Shown: positions 54,841 to 64,000 of the stretch, in pieces
Numbering within the stretch: position 1 is the first letter of the stretch
How the letters are laid out: every line of letters starts with the position of its first letter
NCBI GenBank assembly: GCA_050953085.1
Contig: JBMNLX010000004.1
Coordinates: 8,285 to 72,284 of the forward strand
Length of the DNA: 64,000 bases
Reading direction: 5' to 3'
Source: UBA3946 sp002385755
Lineage (GTDB): Bacteria > Bacillota_I > Bacilli_A > ML615J-28 > CAG-698
Program-made: the position numbers and the translations under genes
Notes under the pieces: model-generated
What the model saw: the letters and a program-made list of their open reading frames with translations, nothing else
Told to the model about the DNA's origin: nothing
The model's database searches: none

Positions 54841-57052
54841 GAGGAAAATATTGCTTTCGGTAATCGCGATTCTCGCCATCGCGAGCATTTTCGTCATCGT
54901 CCTGGGAGCCGGAGGAAGCGAAGACGCGCCGCTTTCGTCTTTTTCCCGGATCGAGCGTTTTATCAACTCCAATAAGCACACCCAGCCGGAGGATTACGCC
55001 CCGGCGGAACTTATCCCCGATATCCCGCCCGGCGCCGAAGCGATCGCGACCGCGCTCGGGACCGTCTACCTTGACCGGCGGTCGCTTTCCTTCCAGTTTG
55101 ATACCGAAAGCGGCTATCGCTGGTCGACGACCGTGAACGCGGAAGACGAGAACTTGCCGGAGCGATTCCTCGCCGAGGCGGCTTCCGCGCTCGTAATCGA
55201 GTCCTACAACACCAACAACCCTAATTACGCGATCACCAAGGAGTTTATCACCGCGGACACGCCCGTTGACTTCCGGATGACGGACGCGGGCTTCGAGGCG
55301 ACAGTAACTTTTAAGACCTCGAAAATCCGGGTCACCATCGAGGTCGCCTTCCGCGAGAACGGCTTTACCGTCCGCGTCCCGGCGGACGGGATAACCGAGC
55401 CGGGGGCCTTTAAGCTCGCGACCGTCGCGGCGTATCCATTTTTCGGCGCCGTCCGCGAGGATCGCGTCCCCGGTTACGTGTTCGTGCCCGACGGCGTCGG
55501 CGCTCTGATCCGCTATCGCAGCGAGATCCCGGCCGCCGCCGCAAACTACAAAAAGGAAATCTATAATCGCAATATCGCCTACAACACCGAGGCGGATTTG
55601 AATAAATTCGCGCTCGCGGGGGCGCGGATATACATGCCGGTATTCGGTTTCGTCCACGGCGTCGAACAAAACGCCGTTTTCGGGGAGATCGTGTCGGGAG
55701 CCGAATACGCGAACTTGAACGTCTATTACCCCAATTTCACTCTCGGTTACACGACGGTCTTTCCCCAGTTCGTTTACCGGCGCGCCTATAACCAACCCGT
55801 GAACAAGGCGGGCGACGTGATCACCATGCTTCAGGAAAAACCCAATCCCGTCGACATCGAAATTTCCTACGAAGTTCTTTCCGGTAAGAAAGCAAGCTAC
55901 GTCGGGATGGCGGAGACCTATCGCGCCCGGCTCGACTTGAAGGAACGGGAGAAAAAAGACGCGATCCCGCTCCGGCTGGAGACAATCGGCCTTGAGAAGA
56001 CGAAGGGCGCGCTTTTCTCCCGGACAATCGTGATGACGGAGTTTGACAAGTTCGCCGAGATCGTCTCCGACCTAAAGGGGTCGGGCGTCGGGAATATCGT
56101 AGCCGTGTACTCGGGCTTTACCGGGGGCGGGGTTTCCTGGTCGCCGCCCGAATATAAAAAGGCCTCTCCGCGCCTCGGCGGGACGGCGGGTCTTGCAAAA
56201 ATCGCGGGGATGGTCGACGACCTTTATCTCCGGACCGATTTTGTTAAGGCGAGCGCCCGTTCCGGCGGGTATAACAGTTACCGCGATCTTGCGAAAAAGA
56301 TTAATGATCAGCATTACGCCTATCATTCGCTCACGGACGTTAAATATCTCCTAACCTACCGGAAGACGATCGCCCTGCTCGAAGAAAGCGCGCGCCGTTT
56401 CGCGGGCGCGGGGGCGGGGATTTCGATTGATTCGCTTGGGTATTTGTTATATCCCGATTTTAAAAACGGCCTTACTCTCACCGACCAGATCGCGTCATAC
56501 CGCGACGCGTTAAAGGATTTGCCGGCAAAGGTCGCGCTTTACGAGGCGAACAGTTACGCGTGGGAATACCTCGACGCGTATTTCGATTTTCCCCTTTACT
56601 CGAGTCAATACGCGGCGTTTACCGATACCGCGCCGTTTGCCGCGATCGCGCTTCGCGGCGATCTCGATCTTTTCGGCGCTTTCGCAAATTTTTATCCTTA
56701 CGCCCGCGACGATTTGCTGAGGCTTATCGACTTCGGCGTATATCCGTCGTTTATCGTAACCGACCGACCGTCGGAACGGCTCGCGAAAACCGATCTCGCT
56801 TCGATTTACTCCTCGCGATACGCGGTCCTCGCCGAGGATATCAAGACGTATTACGGGTTTGTTTCCGGGGCCTTAAACGCCGTTATCGGCGCCCGGATTA
56901 CGGGGCGCGAGATCGCGGCCGCGGGGCTTGTGATCGTGTCCTACGATAACGGCCGCCGCGTCGCCGTGAACTATCATCACGAAGCCGCGGAATACCTCGG
57001 CCGGGAGATTCCCCCGAAATCTTACTTGGTAATGGAGGCCGACGATGAATAG
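54833..57052 (+). CDS. DUF5696 extracytoplasmic protein
   Basis: 739 aa starting at TTG 54833 (AAAGAGGTGA upstream). A signal or anchor helix (about 5-25) is followed by a beta-rich domain (about 60-330) and a barrel-like domain (about 360-700) containing GISIDSLGYLLYPDF, YEANSYAWEYLDAYFDFP and LIDFGVYPSFIVTDRPSE. This is the DUF5696 family, found next to carbohydrate ABC permeases in Bacillota. The order of a beta domain and a barrel with conserved Asp/Glu suggests a glycoside-acting enzyme, but no activity is established to my knowledge. The gene is coupled to both neighbours. Confidence 0.75.
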   Translation: MGKRKILLSVIAILAIASIFVIVLGAGGSEDAPLSSFSRIERFINSNKHTQPEDYAPAELIPDIPPGAEAIATALGTVYLDRRSLSFQFDTESGYRWSTTVNAEDENLPERFLAEAASALVIESYNTNNPNYAITKEFITADTPVDFRMTDAGFEATVTFKTSKIRVTIEVAFRENGFTVRVPADGITEPGAFKLATVAAYPFFGAVREDRVPGYVFVPDGVGALIRYRSEIPAAAANYKKEIYNRNIAYNTEADLNKFALAGARIYMPVFGFVHGVEQNAVFGEIVSGAEYANLNVYYPNFTLGYTTVFPQFVYRRAYNQPVNKAGDVITMLQEKPNPVDIEISYEVLSGKKASYVGMAETYRARLDLKEREKKDAIPLRLETIGLEKTKGALFSRTIVMTEFDKFAEIVSDLKGSGVGNIVAVYSGFTGGGVSWSPPEYKKASPRLGGTAGLAKIAGMVDDLYLRTDFVKASARSGGYNSYRDLAKKINDQHYAYHSLTDVKYLLTYRKTIALLEESARRFAGAGAGISIDSLGYLLYPDFKNGLTLTDQIASYRDALKDLPAKVALYEANSYAWEYLDAYFDFPLYSSQYAAFTDTAPFAAIALRGDLDLFGAFANFYPYARDDLLRLIDFGVYPSFIVTDRPSERLAKTDLASIYSSRYAVLAEDIKTYYGFVSGALNAVIGARITGREIAAAGLVIVSYDNGRRVAVNYHHEAAEYLGREIPPKSYLVMEADDE

Positions 57053-57935
57053 GAAAAAAACGTTAAGAAACGATTTAATCGCTTATTCCTTTATCGGCGT
57101 CTGGATTTTCGGGTTCGCGGTCTTTATGGCCTTCCCGTTGGTCGCTTCCCTCGTCTTTAGCTTAAGCAACGTATCGGTCTTGGGGACGGGGCTCGAAGTA
57201 AAACCGTCCGGCTTTAAAAACTTTATCGCTATTTTTGAGATTGAAGACGGATTCGTGTTTCTTGAGAAACTCGCTGATTTCCTCGTCGAGCTGCTTTTCC
57301 GGCTGCCGATCATCATCGTTTTCTCGATTATTATCGCCGTGCTTTTAAACCGAAAATTCCGCGGACGCGCGTTATTCCGCTCGATATTTTTCCTTCCCGT
57401 AATTATCTCGAGCGGCCCGGTCATAAACGAGCTCATCTCCCAGGGAGCGGGCGGGACGAATATCATCAATAGTTACGGCTTTATCTCGATAATTGAGGAA
57501 AGCCTTAATCCGACTCTCGCAAAACCCTTGGTCGCCCTGTTCTCGGAGATAATCATCGTTTTCTGGTTTTCCGGCGTCCAGATTCTCATCATCCTCGCCG
57601 GTCTCCAAAAGATCGACAGGAGCATTTACGAGGCAGCGAGCGTCGACGGCGCCGGGCCGTGGGAGAAGTTTTGGAAAATCACGCTCCCGGCGTTATCGAA
57701 CTTGATTTTCGTGAACATTATCTATACCGTCGTCCTGCTGGCGACGTTTTCCGAAAACGAGGTTATCCAGCACATCCGCGGAAGCATGAACAAAATCGAC
57801 CAAAACTATAGCTATTACGGCATCGCCTCGGCGATGGCCTGGATATATTTCATCGTCATTCTCGCGGTTTTGGGGATTCTCGCGCTCCTCTTTATGCCGC
57901 GGGAGCGGAAAAGAAGGAAGAGGTTCGGGCAATGA
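57045..57935 (+). CDS. ABC sugar permease, MalF type (pair 2)
   Basis: 296 aa, six helices; EAA loop EAASVDGAGPWEKFWKITLP (about 197-216). It overlaps the DUF5696 gene by 8 bp and its own partner by 4 bp. Second permease pair of the locus. Confidence 0.92.
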   Translation: MNRKKTLRNDLIAYSFIGVWIFGFAVFMAFPLVASLVFSLSNVSVLGTGLEVKPSGFKNFIAIFEIEDGFVFLEKLADFLVELLFRLPIIIVFSIIIAVLLNRKFRGRALFRSIFFLPVIISSGPVINELISQGAGGTNIINSYGFISIIEESLNPTLAKPLVALFSEIIIVFWFSGVQILIILAGLQKIDRSIYEAASVDGAGPWEKFWKITLPALSNLIFVNIIYTVVLLATFSENEVIQHIRGSMNKIDQNYSYYGIASAMAWIYFIVILAVLGILALLFMPRERKRRKRFGQ

Positions 57936-58837
57936 CGAAACAGAAGTTAAAGAAAATCCTTCTCGGTAAAGAGTTATCGGACGGCGTCATTTTCAAGGCG
58001 ATCGTTTACGTTCTCCTGATCGCGATCGGTTTTGTTTATCTCTACCCGATCCTTTACATGATATCCTACAGCTTTAAAAGTCCGACCGACATTATCGACC
58101 CGATGGTCAACTGGATCCCGCGCCGCCTGTATTTCGATAACTACCTGCGGAGCGCGAAGGTTCTGAATTATTTCCCGACCCTGGGGATGAGCCTGCTCGT
58201 CACTTTGCTTCCGGCAATTCTCCAGACGGCGGTGACGTCGCTTATCGGCTACGGGTTCGCGAAGTATAATTTCCGCGGGAAAAAGATCTGGCTGATGCTC
58301 GTGCTTTCAACCTTTATCGTGCCCGTTCAGGTCTATATGATTCCGCGCTACGTGATGTTCAACAAGTTCGGGCTTTTGGATTCGCCGTTTTCGGTTATCC
58401 TGCCGGCGCTCTTCGCCCAGGGGGTCAATTCCGCGATCTTCATCCTCGTTTTCTATCAGTTTTTCCGGATGATTCCGCACAGTTTTAACGAGGCGGCGGA
58501 GCTTGACGGCGCCGGGCCATATCAAATATTTTTCCGGATTGCGGTCCCGCTCGCGGCGCCGGCGTATATCACATGCTTTTTGTTCGGGTTCGTCTGGTAT
58601 TGGAACGAGACCTATCTATTGTCTTTATTCCTGCCGGGTTACCCGCACCTGCAGTTAAAACTCGCAAGCTTCGTCTCCGCGTATTCGAGTCTTTACAGCG
58701 AGGATATTATCAAACTTAACGAGGGAATCCGCCTTTCGGCGACGCTGCTTATTATTATCCCGATGTTAATCGTATATTTGATCATGCAAAGATGGTTTGT
58801 GGAAGGAGTGGAGAAGACCGGCATCACCGGCGAATGA
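57932..58837 (+). CDS. ABC sugar permease, MalG type (pair 2)
   Basis: 301 aa, six helices; EAA loop EAAELDGAGPYQIFFRIAVP (about 188-207). ATGA overlap with its partner. It may use either of the two binding proteins, or a different one from elsewhere. Confidence 0.93.
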   Translation: MTKQKLKKILLGKELSDGVIFKAIVYVLLIAIGFVYLYPILYMISYSFKSPTDIIDPMVNWIPRRLYFDNYLRSAKVLNYFPTLGMSLLVTLLPAILQTAVTSLIGYGFAKYNFRGKKIWLMLVLSTFIVPVQVYMIPRYVMFNKFGLLDSPFSVILPALFAQGVNSAIFILVFYQFFRMIPHSFNEAAELDGAGPYQIFFRIAVPLAAPAYITCFLFGFVWYWNETYLLSLFLPGYPHLQLKLASFVSAYSSLYSEDIIKLNEGIRLSATLLIIIPMLIVYLIMQRWFVEGVEKTGITGE

Positions 58838-58838
58838 T

Positions 58839-60162
58839 ATGAAGAAACGATTTTTCTCGATATTGATAGTTATCACTTCTCGCGCTCTTTTTGCCGGGGT
58901 GCCGGCGACCGGAGAAAAATTTCCGCGCCCATGTCCGCCCCGGCGTCGACGAGGTCCTGCTCGAGGAACTCGCGGCCGGATGCGCCTTCTTTTGGGAGAC
59001 CGCGAACGACGACCGCGAATCCGCGGGCTACGGACTTATTCCCGACCGTTATGACGCCAACGCCGACCGACCGGGCTCCGTCGCGAGCGTCGCCTCCGTC
59101 GGTTTCGGCCTGAGCGCGCTCCCGATCTCGGTCGAGTGCGAATGGGTCGGTCGGGAGGAGGCGGAGGAGCGCGCGTATTATACCCTCCTCACCTTAAAAA
59201 ACATGACCCGGGTCAACGGTTTTTGGTATCATTTCGTTGACATGAAAACGGGCGAGCGGGTCTGGGAATGCGAGGTCTCGATTATCGACAGCGCGATTCT
59301 GATTAACGGCGCCCTCATCGCCGGGGAATATTTCGGCGGCCGGGTCAAAAAACTCGCCGCGGAGCTTTACCGCGGAATCAACTGGAAATGGTATTACGAC
59401 TCCGCCGCGAACCAGTTCTACATGGGCTACACGCCGGAGGACGGTTTTTCCGGGCATTGGAGCGGGTACGCCGAGCACCTGATGCTTTTCGTTCTCGCCT
59501 TGGGGAGTCCCGATCATCCCGTCCCGTCGGCCTCCTACCGGATGATGAAAATGACGGCGAAACTCGTCGAGGCCACCCCTTATTACGGCGGTTTTTACGC
59601 AACCCACACGGGATCGCTTTTTACCTATCAGTTTTCCCACGCCTGGATCGACTTCGCGCGTTACCGCGACGCCGACGGCTTCGACTGGTTTGAAAACAGC
59701 GTCAACGCCGTCAAGGCCGCCGTTTACTTCGCGACCGTGAACGACGAGTACGAGACCCTGAACGAAAACTCCTGGGGACTATCCGCCTGCGACGGGCCCG
59801 AGGGCTATGTCGGTCCTTACGGCAGCCCGCCCTCCGCCGGCGCCGCCCACGTCGTCGACGGGACCGTGCCCGCGTACGGCGCTTTGGGTTCGGTCGTTTT
59901 CTGGCCGGAGCGTGCGACGGCCGCCGCCCGGCACTACCGTTCTTTCGACCGTTTCTGGAGCAAGTACGGTTTCCGGGACGCCTATAACCTTGATCATGGC
60001 GCGGAAGGTTGGTTCGCGAAGGACATTATCGGCATCGACAAGGGCATCTCGACGCTAATGATCGAGAATTATATCTCGGGAATGATTTGGAAAATCTATC
60101 ACGAAAACAAATACGTAAAAGCGGGATTGAAAAAGTTGGGATTCCGGGAGGTAAGGTCATGA
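58839..60162 (+). CDS. GH144-type endo-beta-1,2-glucanase-like protein, 2
   Basis: From about 58936 the frame matches GH144 throughout: GYGLIPDRYD, SVGFGLSALPISVECEW, FWYHFVDMKTGERVWECEVS, QFSHAWIDFARYRDADGFDW, GLSACDGPEGYVGPYG, IIGIDKGISTLMIENY. The start is unclear. ATG 58839 opens MKKRFFSILIVIT, but only joins the main frame if one A is removed from the A5 run 58915-58919. A TTG at 58891 is in frame but lacks an RBS. About 430 aa. It is similar to the first GH144 protein at 44395 but diverged, so the two may prefer different chain lengths. ATGA overlap with the GH94 gene. Confidence 0.78.
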
Positions 60163-63100
60163 GCGAAGCCATCAAACATACTATCGGTTCGGGAAAACTA
60201 AAGATTCGTCTTTTGCCGACAGGAGACATTCACTCGATCGCCTACGGGGATTTTTCCGTGTCGCTTTATAAGGGCAACAGTCTGGCGGGGGGGCTTTCGA
60301 ACTTGTTTTTGCGCGTGACCGGCGCCGGGAAGACTTGGAGCGCGCCTTTAATCGGCGCCAATTCGCCGTCTGTCGCCGAAGTATACGAAAACGGCGTTAT
60401 CTACCGCGGGAGTATTTCGGGAGTCGAATACGAGGTTCGCTTAAACGCGACCGGGGACATGTGGTTTTGGACGGTCACGGCCGCGGGCGCGAAGGGATTC
60501 GCGGGAGAGATATTCCTCGGTCAGGACGTCGGGCTTTGCGCGCCGAACCTGAACGAGGCCTATGTTTCCCAATACCTTGATCACCGCGCGGTCGAGGAGG
60601 AGAATGGTTTTCATATCATAACAAAGCAAAACCAATGGCCCGACCTCATCCTGCGCCAGGGATCGCTCACCGGGGCCGACTCCTACGCGACCGACGGCTT
60701 CGACTTTTTCGGGACCGAATATAAATTGACGAACGTTCCCCGGGCTTTAAGGACGGGAAAACTGCCGTCGCGCGTCTACCAATACGAGTTTGCTTACGCG
60801 GCGCTGAAGACGGCGACCGCGCCGCTTGATGAAGGCCTGCGGGCGGTGTTTTACGGCGCGGCGCGGGAAGGCGACGCGGCGGCCTCCTTGGCCGAGATTA
60901 AAAACGCCTACGCGGCGCTTTCAATCGGCAAGTTCATTGAAAAACTCTCGCTAAAGCCCTTAATTTCTTGGCAGGAGCCTTACCCTTATTATCCTTTTAC
61001 GCGGGAAGAGCTTGACCGCTTCTTTCCCGGGCGCGACCTCGAAGAGGTTTCGGAGGAGAAGACGCTTTCCTGGTTTACGGAGGACGGCGCCCACTACATG
61101 ACCGGCGACAAGGAGGAGCTTACGGAGCGTCCCGCCGGCCATATTATCGCGACCCGCGCCTTCGGCCCGGCAAGCGACCGCCTGATCGCGTCGACGAATT
61201 ATATCTACGGCGTGTTTAACTCTTTGCTTTCTTTCGGGAACACGCAGTTTAACCGGCTTTTAACTTATAAAAAAACGCCGCTTAATATTTTGAAAACTTC
61301 CGGGCAACGGCTTTTCGTAAAAATCGACGGCGCCTATCGACTGCTGGCCCTGCCAGCGGTCTACCGAGTCGCGGTCAATTCCGCCGCCTGGTATTATAAA
61401 ATCGCCGACGACGTTCTCGTTATCGAAACGGCCGCGGCGGCGAACGCGCCGCGCGTCGCGCTCTCCGTCCGTTCGCTCAAGGGTCGCGCTTACGACTTTA
61501 TTTTTACGAGCGAGCTTTCGCTCGGCGAGATCGAGGGGGTTTATCCCGTCGAATACGAGATATCCGGAACCGCGGTCGCGTTTCGGTTCCCGAAGGCGGC
61601 CCTGGCTGGGAAAATCTATCCCGAATATTCATTCCGAATGGAGCTTAACGCTCCCGGGAACGTCAGCTTTTACGGCGACGAGATCTTTTTCCCGGACGAG
61701 ACGAGCGCCGGAAGCCCGGTCCTCGCCGCCCGAATCGCCGGCGCCGCCGGTTTCAGCGCGGAGATTAAGGGCGTTATCGGCGCGGACGCGGCCGAAGCCG
61801 GCGCCGGATCGGATATAGACGCCATGAGAGCGGAATACGAGAAACTGCACCGGGAGGATCTTAACGGTTTTTCCCTTTCAATTTCGCCCGATAACGAAAA
61901 CTACCGGGAAGTAAAAAAAATCAATTATCTCGCCTATTGGTATTTGCACAACGCGCTGATTCATTACGCCGTCCCCCACGGACTCGAACAATACGGGGGC
62001 GGCGCCTGGGGGACCCGCGACGTCTGCCAAGGGCCGGCCGAGATGTTCTCGGCGCTGAAACGTTATGATTTGACGCGGAAAATTATTCTCGCCGTCTACG
62101 GCCGCCAGTTTTATGAAACGGGCGACTGGCCCCAATGGTTCATGTTTGACCGCTACCGTTTTATCCAGGCCGATTCCAGCCACGCCGACATTATCGTCTG
62201 GCCGCTTTATTTGCTCGGGAAGTATTTGCGGGAAACGGGCGACGTCTCGATATTGGCGCAGCGCGTCCCGTATACCGAGAAAGCGACGGGGAAGGAAATC
62301 GGGATGGCTTCGATCGCCGAGCATGTCGACCGGCAACTCGGGACGATCGAGGCGAATCTAATCCCGGGCACAGCCCTTTCCGCTTACGGCGGCGGCGATT
62401 GGAACGACACCCTGCAGCCGGTCGACGGCGCGATCAAGAAAATTATGGCGAGCGCCTGGACCGTTTCCCTGACGATCGAGGCGCTCGATGCTATCGGCGA
62501 ATTCACGGAAAACGATAGAATCGCCCGGCTCGCGGCGCGAATGAAAGCAGATTATCATAAATACTTGATTAAAGACCGCATCCCGGCCGGTTTCGCGCTG
62601 TTGGGGGAGAAGACGGAATATCTTCTCCATCCAGCCGACCGGACGACCGGGATACGCTATCGGCTCCTTTCCTTTAACCGCGGGATGATCGCCGAGCTTT
62701 TTCCGGAAGAGGATCTAGCCTGCTACCTGGAAATAATCGATCGTTATTTGTTGCACCCGGACGGCGCTCGGCTGATGGATAAAGCCGTGACCTATCGCGG
62801 CGGGAAACCGCGGATCTTCGTTCGCGCGGAGACGGCCGCGAATTTCGGCCGCGAAATCGGCATGCTCTACGTTCACGCCCACCTGCGTTACTGCGAGGCG
62901 ATGAGCAAACTCGGCGAGGCGGAACGCCTTTTCGCGGGGATCAAGGCGGCGAACCCGATTTTGATCAACGAGACGGTAAAAAACGCCCTCCCCCGGCAAA
63001 GCAATCTTTATTTCACCAGTTCCGACGCCGCGTTTTTGAACCGTTATGAAGCGAACCGCGATTTTGAAAAGCTTCGGGACGGGAAAATCCCGGTTAAGGG

Positions 63101-63425
63101 CGGCTGGCGGCTTTACTCGAGCGGCCCGGGGATTTGGCTGAACCTGATTATCGCGAATTTCCTGGGGATTAAGCAGTATCAGGGCGAGCTTTATATCGAC
63201 CCGGTGCTGCCGAAGTCGCTTTCCGGCCTGCGCCTGCGTTTCCGATACGACAAGTCGGAACTTGACATCGAGTATGACATAACCGGGACGTGCGGCGTCG
63301 ATTATTTGATCGTCAACGATAAAAAAATCGCCAACAACACGGCGCTCGCGAAATACAGGCGCAGCGGCGTGATCGTTCCCCGCGGGTATTTGCGGGAAAA
63401 GACAAAAATAATCGTAAAGATGTGA
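60159..63425 (+). CDS. GH94 phosphorylase, probable 1,2-beta-oligoglucan phosphorylase
   Basis: Start ATG 60159 (GGGAGGTAAGG just before it; ATGA overlap) rather than the open frame extending 50 codons upstream inside the GH144 gene. 1,088 aa, no signal peptide, cytosolic. An N-terminal beta-sandwich (about 1-300) and helical linker lead to the (alpha/alpha)6 barrel. The barrel has QYGGGAWGTRDVCQGPAEMF (about 608-627) and the catalytic GGGDWNDTLQPVDG (Asp747-Asp750 region). A C-terminal beta domain follows. At ~1,090 aa it is longer than cellobiose phosphorylase (~800) and matches 1,2-beta-oligoglucan phosphorylase, as in Listeria, which splits sophoro-oligosaccharides with phosphate to glucose-1-phosphate. 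Confidence 0.85.
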   Translation: MSEAIKHTIGSGKLKIRLLPTGDIHSIAYGDFSVSLYKGNSLAGGLSNLFLRVTGAGKTWSAPLIGANSPSVAEVYENGVIYRGSISGVEYEVRLNATGDMWFWTVTAAGAKGFAGEIFLGQDVGLCAPNLNEAYVSQYLDHRAVEEENGFHIITKQNQWPDLILRQGSLTGADSYATDGFDFFGTEYKLTNVPRALRTGKLPSRVYQYEFAYAALKTATAPLDEGLRAVFYGAAREGDAAASLAEIKNAYAALSIGKFIEKLSLKPLISWQEPYPYYPFTREELDRFFPGRDLEEVSEEKTLSWFTEDGAHYMTGDKEELTERPAGHIIATRAFGPASDRLIASTNYIYGVFNSLLSFGNTQFNRLLTYKKTPLNILKTSGQRLFVKIDGAYRLLALPAVYRVAVNSAAWYYKIADDVLVIETAAAANAPRVALSVRSLKGRAYDFIFTSELSLGEIEGVYPVEYEISGTAVAFRFPKAALAGKIYPEYSFRMELNAPGNVSFYGDEIFFPDETSAGSPVLAARIAGAAGFSAEIKGVIGADAAEAGAGSDIDAMRAEYEKLHREDLNGFSLSISPDNENYREVKKINYLAYWYLHNALIHYAVPHGLEQYGGGAWGTRDVCQGPAEMFSALKRYDLTRKIILAVYGRQFYETGDWPQWFMFDRYRFIQADSSHADIIVWPLYLLGKYLRETGDVSILAQRVPYTEKATGKEIGMASIAEHVDRQLGTIEANLIPGTALSAYGGGDWNDTLQPVDGAIKKIMASAWTVSLTIEALDAIGEFTENDRIARLAARMKADYHKYLIKDRIPAGFALLGEKTEYLLHPADRTTGIRYRLLSFNRGMIAELFPEEDLACYLEIIDRYLLHPDGARLMDKAVTYRGGKPRIFVRAETAANFGREIGMLYVHAHLRYCEAMSKLGEAERLFAGIKAANPILINETVKNALPRQSNLYFTSSDAAFLNRYEANRDFEKLRDGKIPVKGGWRLYSSGPGIWLNLIIANFLGIKQYQGELYIDPVLPKSLSGLRLRFRYDKSELDIEYDITGTCGVDYLIVNDKKIANNTALAKYRRSGVIVPRGYLREKTKIIVKM

Positions 63426-63429
63426 AGAT

Positions 63430-64000
63430 ATGAAAAAAGACTTGCATGATATTATCAACGCAATGACGCCGGAGGAGAAAATCGGTCAGTTGAATCTCGT
63501 TTCGTTTAACGAGAACACGGAAGACGAAGTCCGCCGCGGTCGCGCCGGCGCCGTGCTTAACGCCAATCGCCGGGAGGATATCGAACGCCTGCAACGGGCG
63601 GCGCGGGAATCACGGCTCGGAATCCCGCTCCTCGTCGGCGCCGACGTCATCCACGGCTTTTATACCACGTTTCCCGTGCCGTTGGCGGAAGCGTCGAGTT
63701 TTAACCTTGGTTTGATCGAAAAGGCGGCGGAATACGCCGCCCGCGAGGCGGCCGCCGAGGGGATCAACTGGATTTACGCGCCGATATTGGATCTTCCGAA
63801 CGATCCGCGTTGGGGAAGGATTATGGAATCGGCGGGCGAGGACCCGCTCTTAATCGGTCTTACCGCCGCCGCCCGGGTCCGCGGCATCCAACGGAATAAC
63901 GTCGCCGCCTGCCTCAAGCATTATATCGGCTACGGCAAGGTCGAGGCGGGGATTGACTACCAGGTGACCGATTTTTCCGAACACCGGCTCAGGACATACT
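63430..64000 (+). CDS. GH3 beta-glucosidase, N-terminal part (runs off window)
   Basis: ATG 63430, 4 bp after the GH94 stop. 190 codons are visible, with no stop before the window end. The opening MTPEEKIGQLNLVSF, GIPLLVGADVIHGF, the APILDLPNDPRWGR motif and CLKHYIGYGKVEAG are standard for the GH3 barrel domain. No signal peptide, so cytosolic. It should hydrolyse sophorose or short beta-glucosides left by the phosphorylase. The nucleophile Asp lies beyond the window. Confidence 0.93.
   Translation, partial: MKKDLHDIINAMTPEEKIGQLNLVSFNENTEDEVRRGRAGAVLNANRREDIERLQRAARESRLGIPLLVGADVIHGFYTTFPVPLAEASSFNLGLIEKAAEYAAREAAAEGINWIYAPILDLPNDPRWGRIMESAGEDPLLIGLTAAARVRGIQRNNVAACLKHYIGYGKVEAGIDYQVTDFSEHRLRTY

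Noticed and set aside
54815..55795. Minus-strand frame (326 codons) opposite the DUF5696 gene
   Set aside because: Shadow of a well-supported coding gene; no RBS and no recognisable domain.
60159..63425. GH94 gene as cellobiose phosphorylase or as cyclic beta-1,2-glucan synthase
   Set aside because: At 1,088 aa it is about 300 residues longer than cellobiose phosphorylases and far shorter than the synthase (over 2,500), which also needs a GT84 domain not seen here.

Overview
The window looks like a chromosomal segment of a Gram-positive-type bacterium (Bacillota, Bacilli-like). The signs are strong AGGAGG-type ribosome binding sites, Gram-positive lipoprotein signals, a two-permease carbohydrate ABC module with DUF5696 and no ATPase gene, and an ISLre2 element. 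The host backbone has moderate GC. Two blocks are clearly AT-richer and look acquired: about 9,520-16,640 and about 20,270-29,700. No rRNA, tRNA or CRISPR array was recognised. I cannot name the genus.

Layout. 1-7,305: housekeeping and envelope genes (flippase C-terminus, TspO, glutamate dehydrogenase, a 47-aa membrane peptide, formate-THF ligase, a Wzz-like chain-length protein, a DUF6512-type membrane protein). 7,398-8,474: a NahK-like sugar-kinase homologue lacking the usual catalytic residues. 8,974-16,753: an island holding an IS30 remnant, a complete radical-SAM RiPP cluster and an ISLre2 end fragment. It sits between two diverged direct copies (about 0.93 kb) of the kinase 3' end and its downstream spacer. 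17,695-20,169: a PAS-GGDEF-HD-GYP signalling protein.

20,375-27,144: a defence block with a PHP-ATPase (frameshifted), a small partner, and a restriction-modification pair in which one protein fuses a 5-methylcytosine and an N6-adenine methyltransferase, followed by an HNH nuclease. 27,995-29,659: an intact ISLre2-family element with a 9-bp target duplication. 29,676-41,124: cold-shock protein, GH31 alpha-glucosidase, small membrane proteins, two tandem secreted phosphodiester-glycosidase (NAGPA) proteins, a metallo-beta-lactamase-fold hydrolase and a NYN/LOTUS protein.

41,238-64,000: a large sugar locus. It contains a repeat lipoprotein, two GH144-type proteins, a LacI regulator, two solute-binding proteins, two permease pairs, an NHL/TPR/YIP1 protein, a DUF5696 protein, a 1,088-aa GH94 phosphorylase and the start of a GH3 glucosidase. 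Together these best fit import and breakdown of beta-1,2-glucan (sophoro-oligosaccharides).

The most interesting item is the RiPP cluster at 9,844-16,415. A 51-aa five-cysteine precursor is followed by a SPASM radical SAM enzyme, a PqqD-like protein, an HPr-kinase-like protein, an ABC exporter, a signal-peptidase-like protein with Cys at the nucleophile position and a nucleotidyltransferase. About ten genes carry single-base frameshifts, many in homopolymers. That suggests consensus error at least as much as gene decay, so several entries are given as one reconstructed gene.
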